Source of the DNA: a bacterium
GTDB lineage: Bacteria > Bdellovibrionota_C > UBA2361 > SZUA-149 > JAEUWB01
NCBI GenBank assembly: GCA_016786595.1
Contig: JAEUWB010000011.1
Location: 1-64,000 of the forward strand
Length of the DNA stretch: 64,000 bases
Direction of reading: 5' to 3'
Shown: positions 51,324-59,480 of the stretch, piece after piece
Numbering within the stretch: the stretch's first letter is position 1
Layout of the letters: every line of letters begins with the position of its first letter
The notes under the pieces: generated by a model
Database searches by the model: none
Told to the model about the DNA's origin: nothing
The model's input: the letters and a program-made list of their open reading frames with translations, nothing else
Translations under genes and position numbers: made by a program

Positions 51324-53552
51324 TTAAAGTCGCTCAGCGACAAGCTCGGCAATATCTTTAATCGTAATCTCGCCTGCTAAGTCTTTAAGTTTTGCGCCAT
51401 CCTCAAGCATGTGCATACAAAACGGGCAAGCTGTTGCTACTGTTTTTGCTCCAGTTTCTAGTGCTTGCGTCATGCGTTGAACATTAACGCGCTCACCAAC
51501 TTTGAGATCCATCCAGAAATGACCACCGCCAGCACCGCAGCACTTTGATTTACGATGATGATCTTGCATTTCAGTATTCTTGCCGCCAAGCTGCACTAAA
51601 ACATCCCGCGGTTCTTCGTAACGATCGTTGTAACGCCCAAGATAGCAGGGGTCATGAAAAGTTACTGAACCAAGATCTTGCTCACGGATTGTCAGCTTTG
51701 CGTTCTTAATTAACTCTTGAACGAATTGACTGTGATGAATAATTTCAATTTGGTTTGTTGCCCAGGATGGACGTAAGTCAGGGTATTCATTTTTGAGAGC
51801 ATGGAAGCAATGTGGACAATTCGCGACAATCGTCTGGACTTGGATAGATTGAAGCACGTCGAGTGCTTGCTTAGCTTGTGATTGATATAAATTTTCTTCT
51901 CCGAGCCGTCTCGCTGGGTCACCAGTGCAACACTCCCGTTCACCCAAAACTCCCCACTTGAGGCCACTGGCATTTAAGATTTTTACCATCGAGCGCGCAA
52001 TGGATTGTTTGCGTCTGTCGTATGCTGAAATGCAACCAACCCAATAGAGCACCTCAACCTCTTGACCTGCGGCAACGACAGGAACGTTAAGGCCTTCGGC
52101 CCAGTTAAATCGCTCCTCAGCTGGTCCAAATGGATTACCTCGAAGCTCAATTGCTTTTAGGCTTGATTGAGCCTCGCTGGGCAGACTTCCCTGCACAAGC
52201 GTCAGGTTGCGGCGCACATCTGTGATTAAACTGAGATGCTCAATTCCTACGGGACAAGCTTCTTCGCAAGCGCGACACGTTGTGCAGGACCAAAAAACGT
52301 CTTCGTCCATTACTTCCCCGGCGAGTTTTGCTTGTGGAGAAATGCCGATTGCTAGCGCCGAATTTTGGCTGAGTAGATTAGGTCCGCGATCGCTTGGACG
52401 TAAGTCATCCAGTTGTGGCAGGAAAAATTTACTTAAAAGTTTTTGATTGTATCTTCTGAGATTGGCTAGAAAGCTTTGCTGGGGAGCAATTTCGTCAAGC
52501 TCATTTTTACTTTCGAGTTTAAGTAAGTGATTTCTCGAATCAAGTATCAACCACTTTGGTGAGAGCACCTTGCCCGAATTGTAAGCTGGGCAAACATCTT
52601 GGCAGCGACCGCAGGCAGTACAGGCGTCAAGGGCGAGACGATTTTTCCAGGAGAGATCCCGGATTGTTTCAATGCCAAATTTAAAGTCACCTGTTTCACT
52701 CTCGGCTGCAGCTTCAAGAATTTTGTCCATATCACCCGGGTAATTCAAGGCGCCTTTTGGCCGTGCTTGCTTGGAGAGGATCAAATTGGCGCTGCTGGAG
52801 ATAATGTGTAGGAATTTTGTGTAAGGTAAAACTGCAAAAAATATAAAAAACGTAATTGCATGCACCCACCAGGTGATAAAATGTAGCGCCGTGACAATGC
52901 TTGGCGGCAAGCCCCAGAAAAACTTGGCAACGAGCAGTCCAATTGGGGAGTAAATCGCCCAAGCGTCGTTTGTGGCGCGAATCCTTAATCCTTCAAGCAA
53001 AAATCCCTGCACCAGTAAGATCGCCAGTAATACCAGCATAAAATAATCTTTAAAAGTGGAATCAAGTCCCGGAGGTTTTTCTTTGATGCGTCTTTGCCAA
53101 AAGAGCACTACGCCAACAAGAAAAATAAAACCTAAGACGTCAGCGCACCACGAGGTCAGCAAATAAAATCTGCCCCGGAAAATTTTTATTCCCAGGTCTT
53201 CATCGATAAAAACAACTGTTGTCGCGAAAAGTAATGCAAGAAATCCAAGATAGACAAAGGCGTGAAATGTTCCAGCGCGTTTCTCGCGACTTATACGCTT
53301 CTGGAGGAACACTGAATTAAGCAGGCGCTTGCAGGCTAGCTTCGGGTTGAATTGATAAAATGGTTCCCGAGTTCCATTGGCCCAGAGTTGAATGCGGCCG
53401 ATTATTCCGATTGCAAAAACGACTGTGGCGATTGCAAGTAATCCATAGAGGGCAAGTTTGTTGATCGGTGAACTAATGTTCCAGAAAATCTCGCGCGTCG
53501 CGGTTTCAGGATCGAAGAGATAATTTGATAGACAATTTGAGCAGCCAGCCAT
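51324..53552 (-). CDS. Membrane-bound heterodisulfide-reductase-like iron-sulfur protein
   Basis: About 742 residues. The N-terminal 280 residues have about six membrane helices of the nitrate-reductase-gamma (heme b) type. Two [4Fe-4S] motifs follow: CTACGRCQDVCPAYN and CTTCRACEEACPVGIEH. The C-terminal part has two CCG domains (ERECCTGDPARR and KSKCCGAGGGHF, with CPHCFHAL and ACPFCMHML), as in HdrD/GlpC. This fused type is often linked to electron-transfer flavoprotein and quinone reduction in fatty-acid oxidation. etfAB genes are not in this window, so the donor is unknown. The ATG at 53552 is preferred over an earlier in-frame one. Confidence 0.88.
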   Translation of the reverse strand: MAGCSNCLSNYLFDPETATREIFWNISSPINKLALYGLLAIATVVFAIGIIGRIQLWANGTREPFYQFNPKLACKRLLNSVFLQKRISREKRAGTFHAFVYLGFLALLFATTVVFIDEDLGIKIFRGRFYLLTSWCADVLGFIFLVGVVLFWQRRIKEKPPGLDSTFKDYFMLVLLAILLVQGFLLEGLRIRATNDAWAIYSPIGLLVAKFFWGLPPSIVTALHFITWWVHAITFFIFFAVLPYTKFLHIISSSANLILSKQARPKGALNYPGDMDKILEAAAESETGDFKFGIETIRDLSWKNRLALDACTACGRCQDVCPAYNSGKVLSPKWLILDSRNHLLKLESKNELDEIAPQQSFLANLRRYNQKLLSKFFLPQLDDLRPSDRGPNLLSQNSALAIGISPQAKLAGEVMDEDVFWSCTTCRACEEACPVGIEHLSLITDVRRNLTLVQGSLPSEAQSSLKAIELRGNPFGPAEERFNWAEGLNVPVVAAGQEVEVLYWVGCISAYDRRKQSIARSMVKILNASGLKWGVLGERECCTGDPARRLGEENLYQSQAKQALDVLQSIQVQTIVANCPHCFHALKNEYPDLRPSWATNQIEIIHHSQFVQELIKNAKLTIREQDLGSVTFHDPCYLGRYNDRYEEPRDVLVQLGGKNTEMQDHHRKSKCCGAGGGHFWMDLKVGERVNVQRMTQALETGAKTVATACPFCMHMLEDGAKLKDLAGEITIKDIAELVAERL

Positions 53553-53651
53553 AATTATTCGATATCTAAGCATATACAAACAAAGCTTGCTCCAACTTTT
53601 AAGAGCAGCTAAAATCTCTTTTTATATAAAGTTCTTTATACAAATCAGTCT

Positions 53652-55046
53652 ATGGACGATCCCTCAAGTATTATTTCCAATATTATTCTAGTTTTTATAC
53701 TGGTTGCAGTGAATGGCTTTTTTGTTGCCGCAGAGTTTGCCATGGTGCGCGCACGCCAGATTCGCATCCAAACTCCTGAATTCCAAAAAAAATTCGGTGC
53801 AAGTGCTGCCTTAGCATTGGTTTCTGACTTGGATAATAGTTTATCGGCAACACAGCTAGGCATTACAATTACTAGCCTTGTCTTAGGGTGGTGGGGTGAG
53901 CAAACCTTCCATGGGATGTTTGCCAGCCTCTTTGGCAACATGCATTCTGATTTCTTGTCACATGGTCTTTCAATCTTTCTATCAATGGCAATTATTACCT
54001 ACTTGCACGTTGTGCTCGGAGAGCTTGTAGCAAAGTCAGTTGCAATTCGTTTTCCGGAAACGCTCTTAAGGATACTTGCACCGTTAACTTTATTATTTTG
54101 TAAAATCTGCCGCCCGGCGATGTTAATTTTAAACGGTTCAGCTTCGCTAATCCTTAGAACTTTTGGAATTTCTGCAGCTCCATCCCACGATACCGTGCAC
54201 TCCTCGTCTGAACTACACATGATTATCTCTGAGAGCACTCGCTCGGGAGTATTGGATAAGGATGAAGAACAAATGATTAAGGGCATGCTGGTTTTTTCTG
54301 AAACAGTTGCTCGCGAGATTATGACTCCACGCACAGAAATGGTGACAATCGCTGAGGATGCAGCACTAACTACAGTTGCAGGCATTGTGCTCAAATCTGG
54401 CTTTTCCAGAATCCCCGTGGTTGGGGAGAGTGTCGATCATGTGCTCGGCGTTGTGCTCGTCAAGGACGTACTGATTGCCCTTGGTGATTCAAATCGCGAA
54501 CACCTTAATCTCAAATCGATCATGCGCGATATATTGTTTGTGCCTGGGACAAAACGCATTGACGAGTTATTGCGTGAGTTTAAAAAGAAAAAAATCCACA
54601 TTGCAATTGTTTTGGATGAGCACGGTGGGGTAGACGGCTTAGTTACGCTTGAAGATGTCATTGAAGAAATTTTTGGCGATATCTTTGATGAGTCAGACGA
54701 GCCTTTAAAAGAAATAATCCAGCGTCCGGGTGGGGAAGTAATTATCGACGGAGGGGTCTTGGTTGCTGATTTAAATCATCGACTCGGAATTCATCTACCT
54801 GAAGGCGAGTATGATACGATTGCCGGGCTTTTTTATAGTTTCCTTGGTCGTGTACCGACCTTAGACGATGAGTTAGTATTCTATTCTGATGGTGAGGTCG
54901 TGCCACTTTCCGCCGCGGAAAAAGCGGAGCACATTGATACTGAAGCTGACGCAGACGACCGCGTAGTGATTGCACGAATGTCAGTGCTCAAAGTGATCGG
55001 GCATAGGATTGAGACTGTGCGCCTCTTGCAATCTGCTAAAGCTTAA
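53652..55046 (+). CDS. CorC/HlyC-type protein with DUF21 and CBS domains
   Basis: A 464-residue protein. The N-terminal DUF21 (CNNM) domain has about four membrane helices and the motif VNGFFVAAEFAMVRAR, followed by two CBS domains starting VAREIMTPRTEMVTI, and a C-terminal CorC_HlyC domain (PGGEVIIDGGVLVADLNHRLGIHLP) of about 80 residues. Such proteins are linked to magnesium or cobalt efflux and once were called hemolysins. The domain order is complete. Confidence 0.92.
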   Translation: MDDPSSIISNIILVFILVAVNGFFVAAEFAMVRARQIRIQTPEFQKKFGASAALALVSDLDNSLSATQLGITITSLVLGWWGEQTFHGMFASLFGNMHSDFLSHGLSIFLSMAIITYLHVVLGELVAKSVAIRFPETLLRILAPLTLLFCKICRPAMLILNGSASLILRTFGISAAPSHDTVHSSSELHMIISESTRSGVLDKDEEQMIKGMLVFSETVAREIMTPRTEMVTIAEDAALTTVAGIVLKSGFSRIPVVGESVDHVLGVVLVKDVLIALGDSNREHLNLKSIMRDILFVPGTKRIDELLREFKKKKIHIAIVLDEHGGVDGLVTLEDVIEEIFGDIFDESDEPLKEIIQRPGGEVIIDGGVLVADLNHRLGIHLPEGEYDTIAGLFYSFLGRVPTLDDELVFYSDGEVVPLSAAEKAEHIDTEADADDRVVIARMSVLKVIGHRIETVRLLQSAKA

Positions 55047-55118
55047 AAAAACAAAGCTTTTCTCTAGGTTTATCTACTGAACCCTTCTCGGTAGTTAGTT
55101 CATCTAAAATAAGAATCA

Positions 55119-56057
55119 GTGAGTTTTATGGATTATCGGGGGGTTTTCGCCTTGGCACGCACAAATTTATCAAGAAATTCAGTCGCTTCTAAGCAAGCTG
55201 GTGCTTCCAGAACCAGCCTCAATGCAGTTCAAACCGCACTCATGCAGCCGAACTATAAAGCTGCCCCTTCTAAAGCGCAGCTTAAGCTTTTTCGTTCACA
55301 AGCGCGTGAACGTGAGACAGAAATTAAAAGTCATTCGAAATTACTTGCGATGCGTTTGAAGAATTTTCTCACTCCAGCCCCGCGCGGAGCAAAGGAGTAC
55401 AGAATCGATTTACGCATCCACACTTCAGCCTCAGAAACCTTTTATGCACCGCAAAATGTCACCGCCGAGGAAGCCCTTGTGCGCATTGCGCTTGTCAAGA
55501 GTTTGGACCTGATCGCAATTACCGATTGCTATAGTTTTAGTTCGGTTGAACGGATTAAATTGGCTGCGGCAGGCAAAAAATTAACCGTGATCCCAGGAAT
55601 TGATTTAAGACTGGCAATCCAAGGATGCGATGACGCAACTTTTACGGCATTTTTCCCTGAGAATTTTTCAAGCCAAGCGCAACAGAGTTTGCTTGAGGCG
55701 CTAGCTGTGCCAGCGAGCGCAAGTGGATCGAGAAGCTACATCTTAACAAAATCTCTAGAGCAAGTGATTGAGATCGTTGAAGCACATCAAGGCAGATTGA
55801 TTCCAAGTCGCTTTGACCAAACCCCGCTGCGCTTACAACTTGTGGCAATGCTTGTAGAAAAATACGGATTTAGGGCATTTGACCTTGCACATGAAGAAAG
55901 TGTTGAGTATTTCAGGGAATTTTGGCCTGATGGGGGGTTTACCTTTCTTTTCTCATCGAACGCATTTAACTTAGCTCAAGTTGGCAGTCGGGACTCAACT
56001 CTGAAACTCTTGACGCCAAACTTTGCAGGTTTAGCAAGGGCAATTGAGCGGAAATAA
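55119..56057 (+). CDS. Degenerate PHP-domain-like protein
   Basis: About 312 residues; a GTG at 55119 or an ATG at 55128 is the start. The first 90 residues are a basic, Ala/Ser-rich region without a fold. From about 95 the pattern EYRIDLRIHTSASE, LDLIAITDCYSF and VIPGIDLRLAI is a PHP fold, but the first metal His (H-X-H) is Arg, the TDH His is Cys, and GLI-PSRFD replaces the usual His-Pro motif. Several metal ligands are therefore lost, so it is likely inactive or works differently. It precedes an HU-like gene by 72 bases. Confidence 0.65.
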   Translation: MSFMDYRGVFALARTNLSRNSVASKQAGASRTSLNAVQTALMQPNYKAAPSKAQLKLFRSQARERETEIKSHSKLLAMRLKNFLTPAPRGAKEYRIDLRIHTSASETFYAPQNVTAEEALVRIALVKSLDLIAITDCYSFSSVERIKLAAAGKKLTVIPGIDLRLAIQGCDDATFTAFFPENFSSQAQQSLLEALAVPASASGSRSYILTKSLEQVIEIVEAHQGRLIPSRFDQTPLRLQLVAMLVEKYGFRAFDLAHEESVEYFREFWPDGGFTFLFSSNAFNLAQVGSRDSTLKLLTPNFAGLARAIERK

Positions 56058-56096
56058 TTTTTTCTGAGTTAGGCAACAAAGTTCAGTTTTCGGCCG

Positions 56097-56127
56097 ACAA
56101 TATCTCGTTACATAAAGGAGATATTGT
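56097..56127 (+). promoter_or_regulatory. Perfect 10-bp dyad covering the ribosome binding site of the HU-like gene
   Basis: ACAATATCTC (56097-56106) pairs with GAGATATTGT (56118-56127). The Shine-Dalgarno AAAGGAG (56114-56120) lies at the loop edge and its last three bases are in the stem, 9 bases before the ATG at 56130. In RNA the stem would partly hide the ribosome binding site; in DNA it could be an operator. Confidence 0.6.
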
Positions 56128-56129
56128 TT

Positions 56130-56543
56130 ATGAAAAAACTAGTTATTCTTAGTCTTATTTATTGTTATGTTGGACCTGCTGCAGCTGAAAGTAATTTAGC
56201 GGCACAGCTTCGCAAAGCTCAGCCAATGTCTAGTCAAGATGCGGAAACGCTGATTGATCAGGTTTTTAGTGCTGTGCGAAGCGAGCTTAAGGAAGGCCGT
56301 GAAGTTAAGCTTCAGGGCTTTGGTAAGTTTCATATTCAAGAGCGACAAGCCCGTACCGCACGTAACCCCCGCACTGGCGAGCCAGTACAGGTTCCAGCCA
56401 AGCGTTACGCACGCTTTCAAGCTAGTGAAGCGCTTAAGGATTCACTAAATCCGATTGTCAGTATTGCTGCAGAGAGTCCAAAGGCAGATGAGACAACTAA
56501 GTCTGCACTAGAAACTAAAGCCGCAACTGGGAAAAGTAAATAA
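56130..56543 (+). CDS. HU-family DNA-binding protein with an N-terminal signal peptide
   Basis: A 137-residue protein. The start MKKLVILSLIYCYVGPAAAE is a typical signal peptide (Lys-Lys, hydrophobic core, Ala-Ala-Ala end). From residue 22 the HU/IHF fold follows: SNLAAQLRKAQPMSSQDAETL, VKLQGFGKFHIQERQARTARN, the DNA-binding arm RNPRTGEPVQVPA and RFQASEALKDSLN. HU normally starts at the first helix with no leader, and here the leader replaces only a few residues. A 35-residue disordered tail (Lys/Glu/Ala/Thr) ends the protein. The ATG at 56130 has AGGAG 9 bases upstream. Export is predicted from sequence, not proven. Confidence 0.85.
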   Translation: MKKLVILSLIYCYVGPAAAESNLAAQLRKAQPMSSQDAETLIDQVFSAVRSELKEGREVKLQGFGKFHIQERQARTARNPRTGEPVQVPAKRYARFQASEALKDSLNPIVSIAAESPKADETTKSALETKAATGKSK

Positions 56544-56561
56544 TAACAATTAGTTATAAAG

Positions 56562-56593
56562 TTAACCAACTAGTTGATAAACTAGTTGGTTAA
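56562..56593. promoter_or_regulatory. Perfect 14-bp operator-like dyad of the toxin-antitoxin unit
   Basis: TTAACCAACTAGTT (56562-56575), 4-base spacer GATA, then AACTAGTTGGTTAA (56580-56593), an exact dyad. It overlaps the -35 box of the promoter for the antitoxin gene. Autoregulation by the antitoxin or complex, as in other Phd/PIN pairs, is likely. Confidence 0.75.
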
Positions 56594-56602
56594 TGATATA
56601 AT
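56574..56602 (+). promoter_or_regulatory. Promoter of the antitoxin gene, apparently leaderless
   Basis: TTGATA (56574-56579), 17 bases, then TATAAT (56597-56602). The ATG of the antitoxin gene is at 56609, so transcription would start at or next to the start codon and the message would lack a leader and a ribosome binding site. Confidence 0.7.
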
Positions 56603-56608
56603 TCAACC

Positions 56609-56881
56609 ATGAAGCAATTGGTGGTTGGAACCTTCGAGGCAAAAACAAAACTTAGTGAATTTTTAGATCGCATCCAATCTGGCAGGGAGGAAATCGTGAT
56701 CACTCGCAGAGGAAAGAAAATTGCAAAATTAGTTCCCTATGAGGATCTTAACGAAAAGTCTAAGGCTGCCACTCAGGCCAGTCAGTTATTAAGTCAAATA
56801 AAAGCAGAGCTTAAAAGCCAAGGAGTTTACGTTTCAACTGCAGATCTCTGCAGCTTAGTGCGTGAGGGTAGGAAATATTAA
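56609..56881 (+). CDS. Phd/YefM-type antitoxin
   Basis: A 90-residue antitoxin. The first 50 residues match the Phd/YefM DNA-binding fold: VVGTFEAKTKLSEFLDRIQSGREEIVITRRGKKIAKLVPYE. The rest, ending with LCSLVREGRKY, is the toxin-binding tail. The toxin gene starts 1 base after its stop (TAA at 56879-56881, ATG at 56883), as in co-translated toxin-antitoxin pairs. The promoter and operator are just upstream. Confidence 0.88.
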   Translation: MKQLVVGTFEAKTKLSEFLDRIQSGREEIVITRRGKKIAKLVPYEDLNEKSKAATQASQLLSQIKAELKSQGVYVSTADLCSLVREGRKY

Positions 56882-56882
56882 A

Positions 56883-57281
56883 ATGATTATCGATGCTTCA
56901 GTAGCGTTGAGCTGGGTGATTCCTGGAGAAAATTCAGAATTAGCGGACCAAATCAAAGCATCAATTTTATCTCATGGCGCAATTGTGCCTCAACTTTGGA
57001 TCTATGAAATCGGAAATGCCTTGTTGATGTCAGTGCGTCACAAGAGAATTAAGAAATCGAGTTTATTTGGGATTTATCAGGCCTTGCAAACACTGCCAAT
57101 CGAGGTTGAAATTGCCCCTCCTCCGGGAGGACATTTAGAGGTCTTACGGTTGGCGAGTGAAAGCGAACTAACAGTCTATGATGCGACATACCTAGAGTTG
57201 GCAATTCGCAAAGCACTACCTCTAGCTACGTTCGATAAGTCGCTGCAAGTAGCGGTCCGCAAATACAATCTTGAATTGTAG
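56883..57281 (+). CDS. PIN-domain ribonuclease toxin (VapC-like)
   Basis: A 132-residue PIN-domain toxin. Acidic metal ligands are Asp4 (MIIDASVALSW), Glu42 (LWIYEIGNALL), Asp100 (VYDATYLELA) and Asp118 (TFDKSL), all present, so it should be an active RNase. Pairing with a Phd-type rather than an AbrB-type antitoxin is a known combination in VapBC-like pairs. The ATG at 56883 is used; an upstream in-frame start at 56862 would overlap the antitoxin. It has no strong ribosome binding site of its own. Confidence 0.9.
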   Translation: MIIDASVALSWVIPGENSELADQIKASILSHGAIVPQLWIYEIGNALLMSVRHKRIKKSSLFGIYQALQTLPIEVEIAPPPGGHLEVLRLASESELTVYDATYLELAIRKALPLATFDKSLQVAVRKYNLEL

Positions 57282-57330
57282 TAGTTTGTGCGAAATCTTA
57301 GAGGAGTTTTTGCGGGCAATTAAAAATTTT

Positions 57331-57365
57331 TAGGCGTCCAGTAAAATCAATTTACTGGACGCCTA
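57331..57365. terminator. Perfect 15-bp hairpin between convergent genes
   Basis: TAGGCGTCCAGTAAA (57331-57345) and TTTACTGGACGCCTA (57351-57365) with a 5-base loop, between the toxin gene and the convergent lipoprotein gene. It shares the arms GTCCAGTAAA/TTTACTGGAC with 16329-16353. T-rich DNA on the minus strand is only moderate, so it may serve both sides. Confidence 0.65.
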
Positions 57366-57385
57366 GGCTTAGGCGCAGACTAGTT

Positions 57386-57811
57386 TTATCTACGCACGCA
57401 ACCCATGCCGTTATCTAAGCGAATATCTTTGCAGCCGTGTTTGCGTTCCTCTGAGCTACACTTTCTTTCGCTTGGACTAAAGCCTGCGGGACAGCGTTCT
57501 TCGCGTCGACGTTCAGCTTCGCGTCTTTCAGCCTCACGACGAGCCTCTTCCTCGCGTCGACGTTGGTCGGCTAGACGATCGCGCTCGTTTTCGAGATGAT
57601 CCCGCTCACGTTCTAATTTGCGATGTTCTTCGCGAATACGCTCGCGCTCTCGATCGCGATAGTAGTCTGAACGACCATAGTCATGGCCATTATAGTAAGG
57701 GTCAGGCCTACCATAGCCACCGTAGCCACTGCCGTAATTTGGGTCGAGATCGGCGCAGCCACTGAGAGTTGCTAACAATAAAATCACAAAGAAAAATGAT
57801 CTACTTTCCAT
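57386..57811 (-). CDS. Lipoprotein with Arg/Glu-rich coiled coil
   Basis: A 141-residue protein. The signal peptide ends LSGC, a canonical lipobox (Cys19). A Gly/Tyr/Asp-rich segment (residues 25-50) precedes a highly charged coiled coil (RERERIREEHRKLERERDHL and more, to about residue 105) and a Cys-rich tail with four Cys (CPAGF, RKCSS, HGCKD, MGCVRR). No family is recognised; a periplasmic structural role is possible. Confidence 0.7.
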   Translation of the reverse strand: MESRSFFFVILLLATLSGCADLDPNYGSGYGGYGRPDPYYNGHDYGRSDYYRDRERERIREEHRKLERERDHLENERDRLADQRRREEEARREAERREAERRREERCPAGFSPSERKCSSEERKHGCKDIRLDNGMGCVRR

Positions 57812-57916
57812 GAATGTCCTGGTTACTAAAGCGGATAAAAAATAATTACATCGTAGATAGCAAATTTAAAGAAAAGTGGGAAAGTCTGCTGAGTTTTGGA
57901 AAGAAAACCTTATTTT

Positions 57917-57946
57917 CAGGGCCTGACAAGCTGTTGTCAGACCCTG
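57917..57946. repeat. 12-bp stem-loop downstream of the 57958-58719 gene
   Basis: CAGGGCCTGACA (57917-57928) and TGTCAGACCCTG (57935-57946) pair with one C-A mismatch on the plus strand (G-U on the minus). On the plus strand ATTTTGTC follows. It is likely a terminator or stability hairpin. Confidence 0.5.
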
Positions 57947-57957
57947 ATTTTGTCTAC

Positions 57958-58719
57958 TTAGCGCAGCAACCTCCCCAGCTCGTATGCGTTGATGCCAGCA
58001 TCTTCCGCAGTTTCAGGATTCTCCTCGTTGAAGTGATCGCAGGTAGTGCCGAAGTAAACTGGCCCAGCAATTCGGCTTCTTGGCGAGAAGATAGCCGAAG
58101 TCCGACTCGCGTCAATCCGCCCGATTTCTGTCCAGCTGCCTGCAAGGGGCCTGGCAAACTCAACAGGATTCCAGACATCTCCCGAGGTTTGAGCATTTTT
58201 CCAAGTCATTGTCTGATAGACTTTACCACGCAACTCCTCGGAAATTCTTAGTCCGAATGCTTGAGCAATGACACCTGTCCCACGACTCGAACCAGTATTG
58301 ATCCCATCGGCTAAGATTACTACACGCTTGCCTTGGAGGGAGAGCGATTTTAGCAGTTCAGCTGAAGCTCGACTTCGAGGGTCACCGGGCCAGAAGAGGT
58401 AACTTCCTTCTTCATCGCTTTGTCGCAAGGTGATCACGATGCCATCAACTGTTGGTCCGATGATCGGTAACTGTTCGTGCAAGTCGCCAGAACCGATTGG
58501 CACCCATTCAACTGGTTGTCCAAGCCCGGCAACAAAACTGGGAGTAACGATATCATTGACATTGCGACCGGCTGGCATCGAGAAGTCGTAGCCAGAAATA
58601 GTTGCAATTCTCAAAGTCGTTGGTTGAGTCAGTCTTAGCGGGTTCGCGAAAGTTGCTTGAACAGTCGCTACTACCATAAAGACAAATAACAATGCGGTTA
58701 CCCGCTGTATACGTGTCAT
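57958..58719 (-). CDS. Exported protein of unknown function
   Basis: About 253 residues with a signal peptide (about 1-26, TFANPL). The first methionine of the frame is at 58725; the ATG at 58719 is chosen because AGGA lies 7 bases upstream. LRIATISGYDFSMPAG, VDGIVITLRQSDEEGSYLFW and RVVILADGINTGSSRG are alternating strand and loop patterns of an alpha/beta fold. No family is recognised. A different frame on the opposite strand is a shadow. Codons are GC-richer than average here. Confidence 0.65.
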   Translation of the reverse strand: MTRIQRVTALLFVFMVVATVQATFANPLRLTQPTTLRIATISGYDFSMPAGRNVNDIVTPSFVAGLGQPVEWVPIGSGDLHEQLPIIGPTVDGIVITLRQSDEEGSYLFWPGDPRSRASAELLKSLSLQGKRVVILADGINTGSSRGTGVIAQAFGLRISEELRGKVYQTMTWKNAQTSGDVWNPVEFARPLAGSWTEIGRIDASRTSAIFSPRSRIAGPVYFGTTCDHFNEENPETAEDAGINAYELGRLLR

Positions 58720-58890
58720 CTGCATATCCTGAAAAGCCCAGCTAGAGATAAAACCTTTTTGCCAGAGACTTTCCGTTCATGAATGCTGATCATCCACGAA
58801 AAGCCTTTTCTTGATAATTCTACCCGCAGAAATTTTGTGTATAGTGTAACTCGCGCTATAGACTATAGAAACAGGAAGAGTGAAGCAATC

Positions 58891-59376
58891 ATGAAAGCAA
58901 TTAAGATCGCTAGTTTGAAAATCGAGGAACTACCAGAGGTTCTGGAGTTATTACGCGGCCTTGCAGAGTTCGAGAAACTTCTTGATCAGTTTGAGGTCAC
59001 GCTTGAATCCTTGCGCGAACAATTTTTTTGCGAAAAACCAGTTGCTAAGATGCTAGTCGGTAGAGTTGACGACGAAATTAAAGGTTACGCGATTTACTTT
59101 AATAACTTTTCTTCATTTCGCTGTAAGCCTGGGATGTATTTAGAAGATTTATATGTCGACCCAAATACTCGAGGGCTAGGCTTAGGTAAGGCACTCCTCA
59201 AGGAAGTTGCAAGAATCGCTCAAGCTCAAGGCTGCGTGCGCTACGAGTGGGTAGTGCTTGACTGGAACACAAAAGCGCAAGAATTTTATGAGTCACTAGG
59301 AGCCAAGCCTTTAAACGATTGGATAGTATACCGCATGGAGGAAGCAGCAATTTCAAGTTTGGCCGAAGGGAAATAG
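58891..59376 (+). CDS. GNAT acetyltransferase, spermidine/diamine N-acetyltransferase-like
   Basis: A 161-residue acetyltransferase. The acetyl-CoA loop is RGLGLGKALL (94-103). The pattern GLAEFEKL, YAIYFNNFSSFRCKPGMYLEDLYVDP, GCVRYEWVVLDWNTKAQEFYESLGA closely follows eukaryote-type diamine acetyltransferase (SAT1-like) proteins. AGGAAG lies about 10 bases before the ATG at 58891; a longer frame from 58783 is not supported. Acetylation of polyamines or thialysine is likely. It stands alone before dnaE. Confidence 0.85.
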   Translation: MKAIKIASLKIEELPEVLELLRGLAEFEKLLDQFEVTLESLREQFFCEKPVAKMLVGRVDDEIKGYAIYFNNFSSFRCKPGMYLEDLYVDPNTRGLGLGKALLKEVARIAQAQGCVRYEWVVLDWNTKAQEFYESLGAKPLNDWIVYRMEEAAISSLAEGK

Positions 59377-59480
59377 TTTTCTTAGTATTGGAGCACTGGT
59401 TTGATGGGTAAATATTGCTTCACGTGACCGCATATCGTACAGATCTTGCGATTAGCAGCAGGGGGCCGTAGTTTCCAGTC

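Noticed and set aside
57814-58251. Plus-strand frame opposite the exported-protein gene
   Set aside because: It is an antisense shadow; the minus-strand frame has a signal peptide and normal composition.
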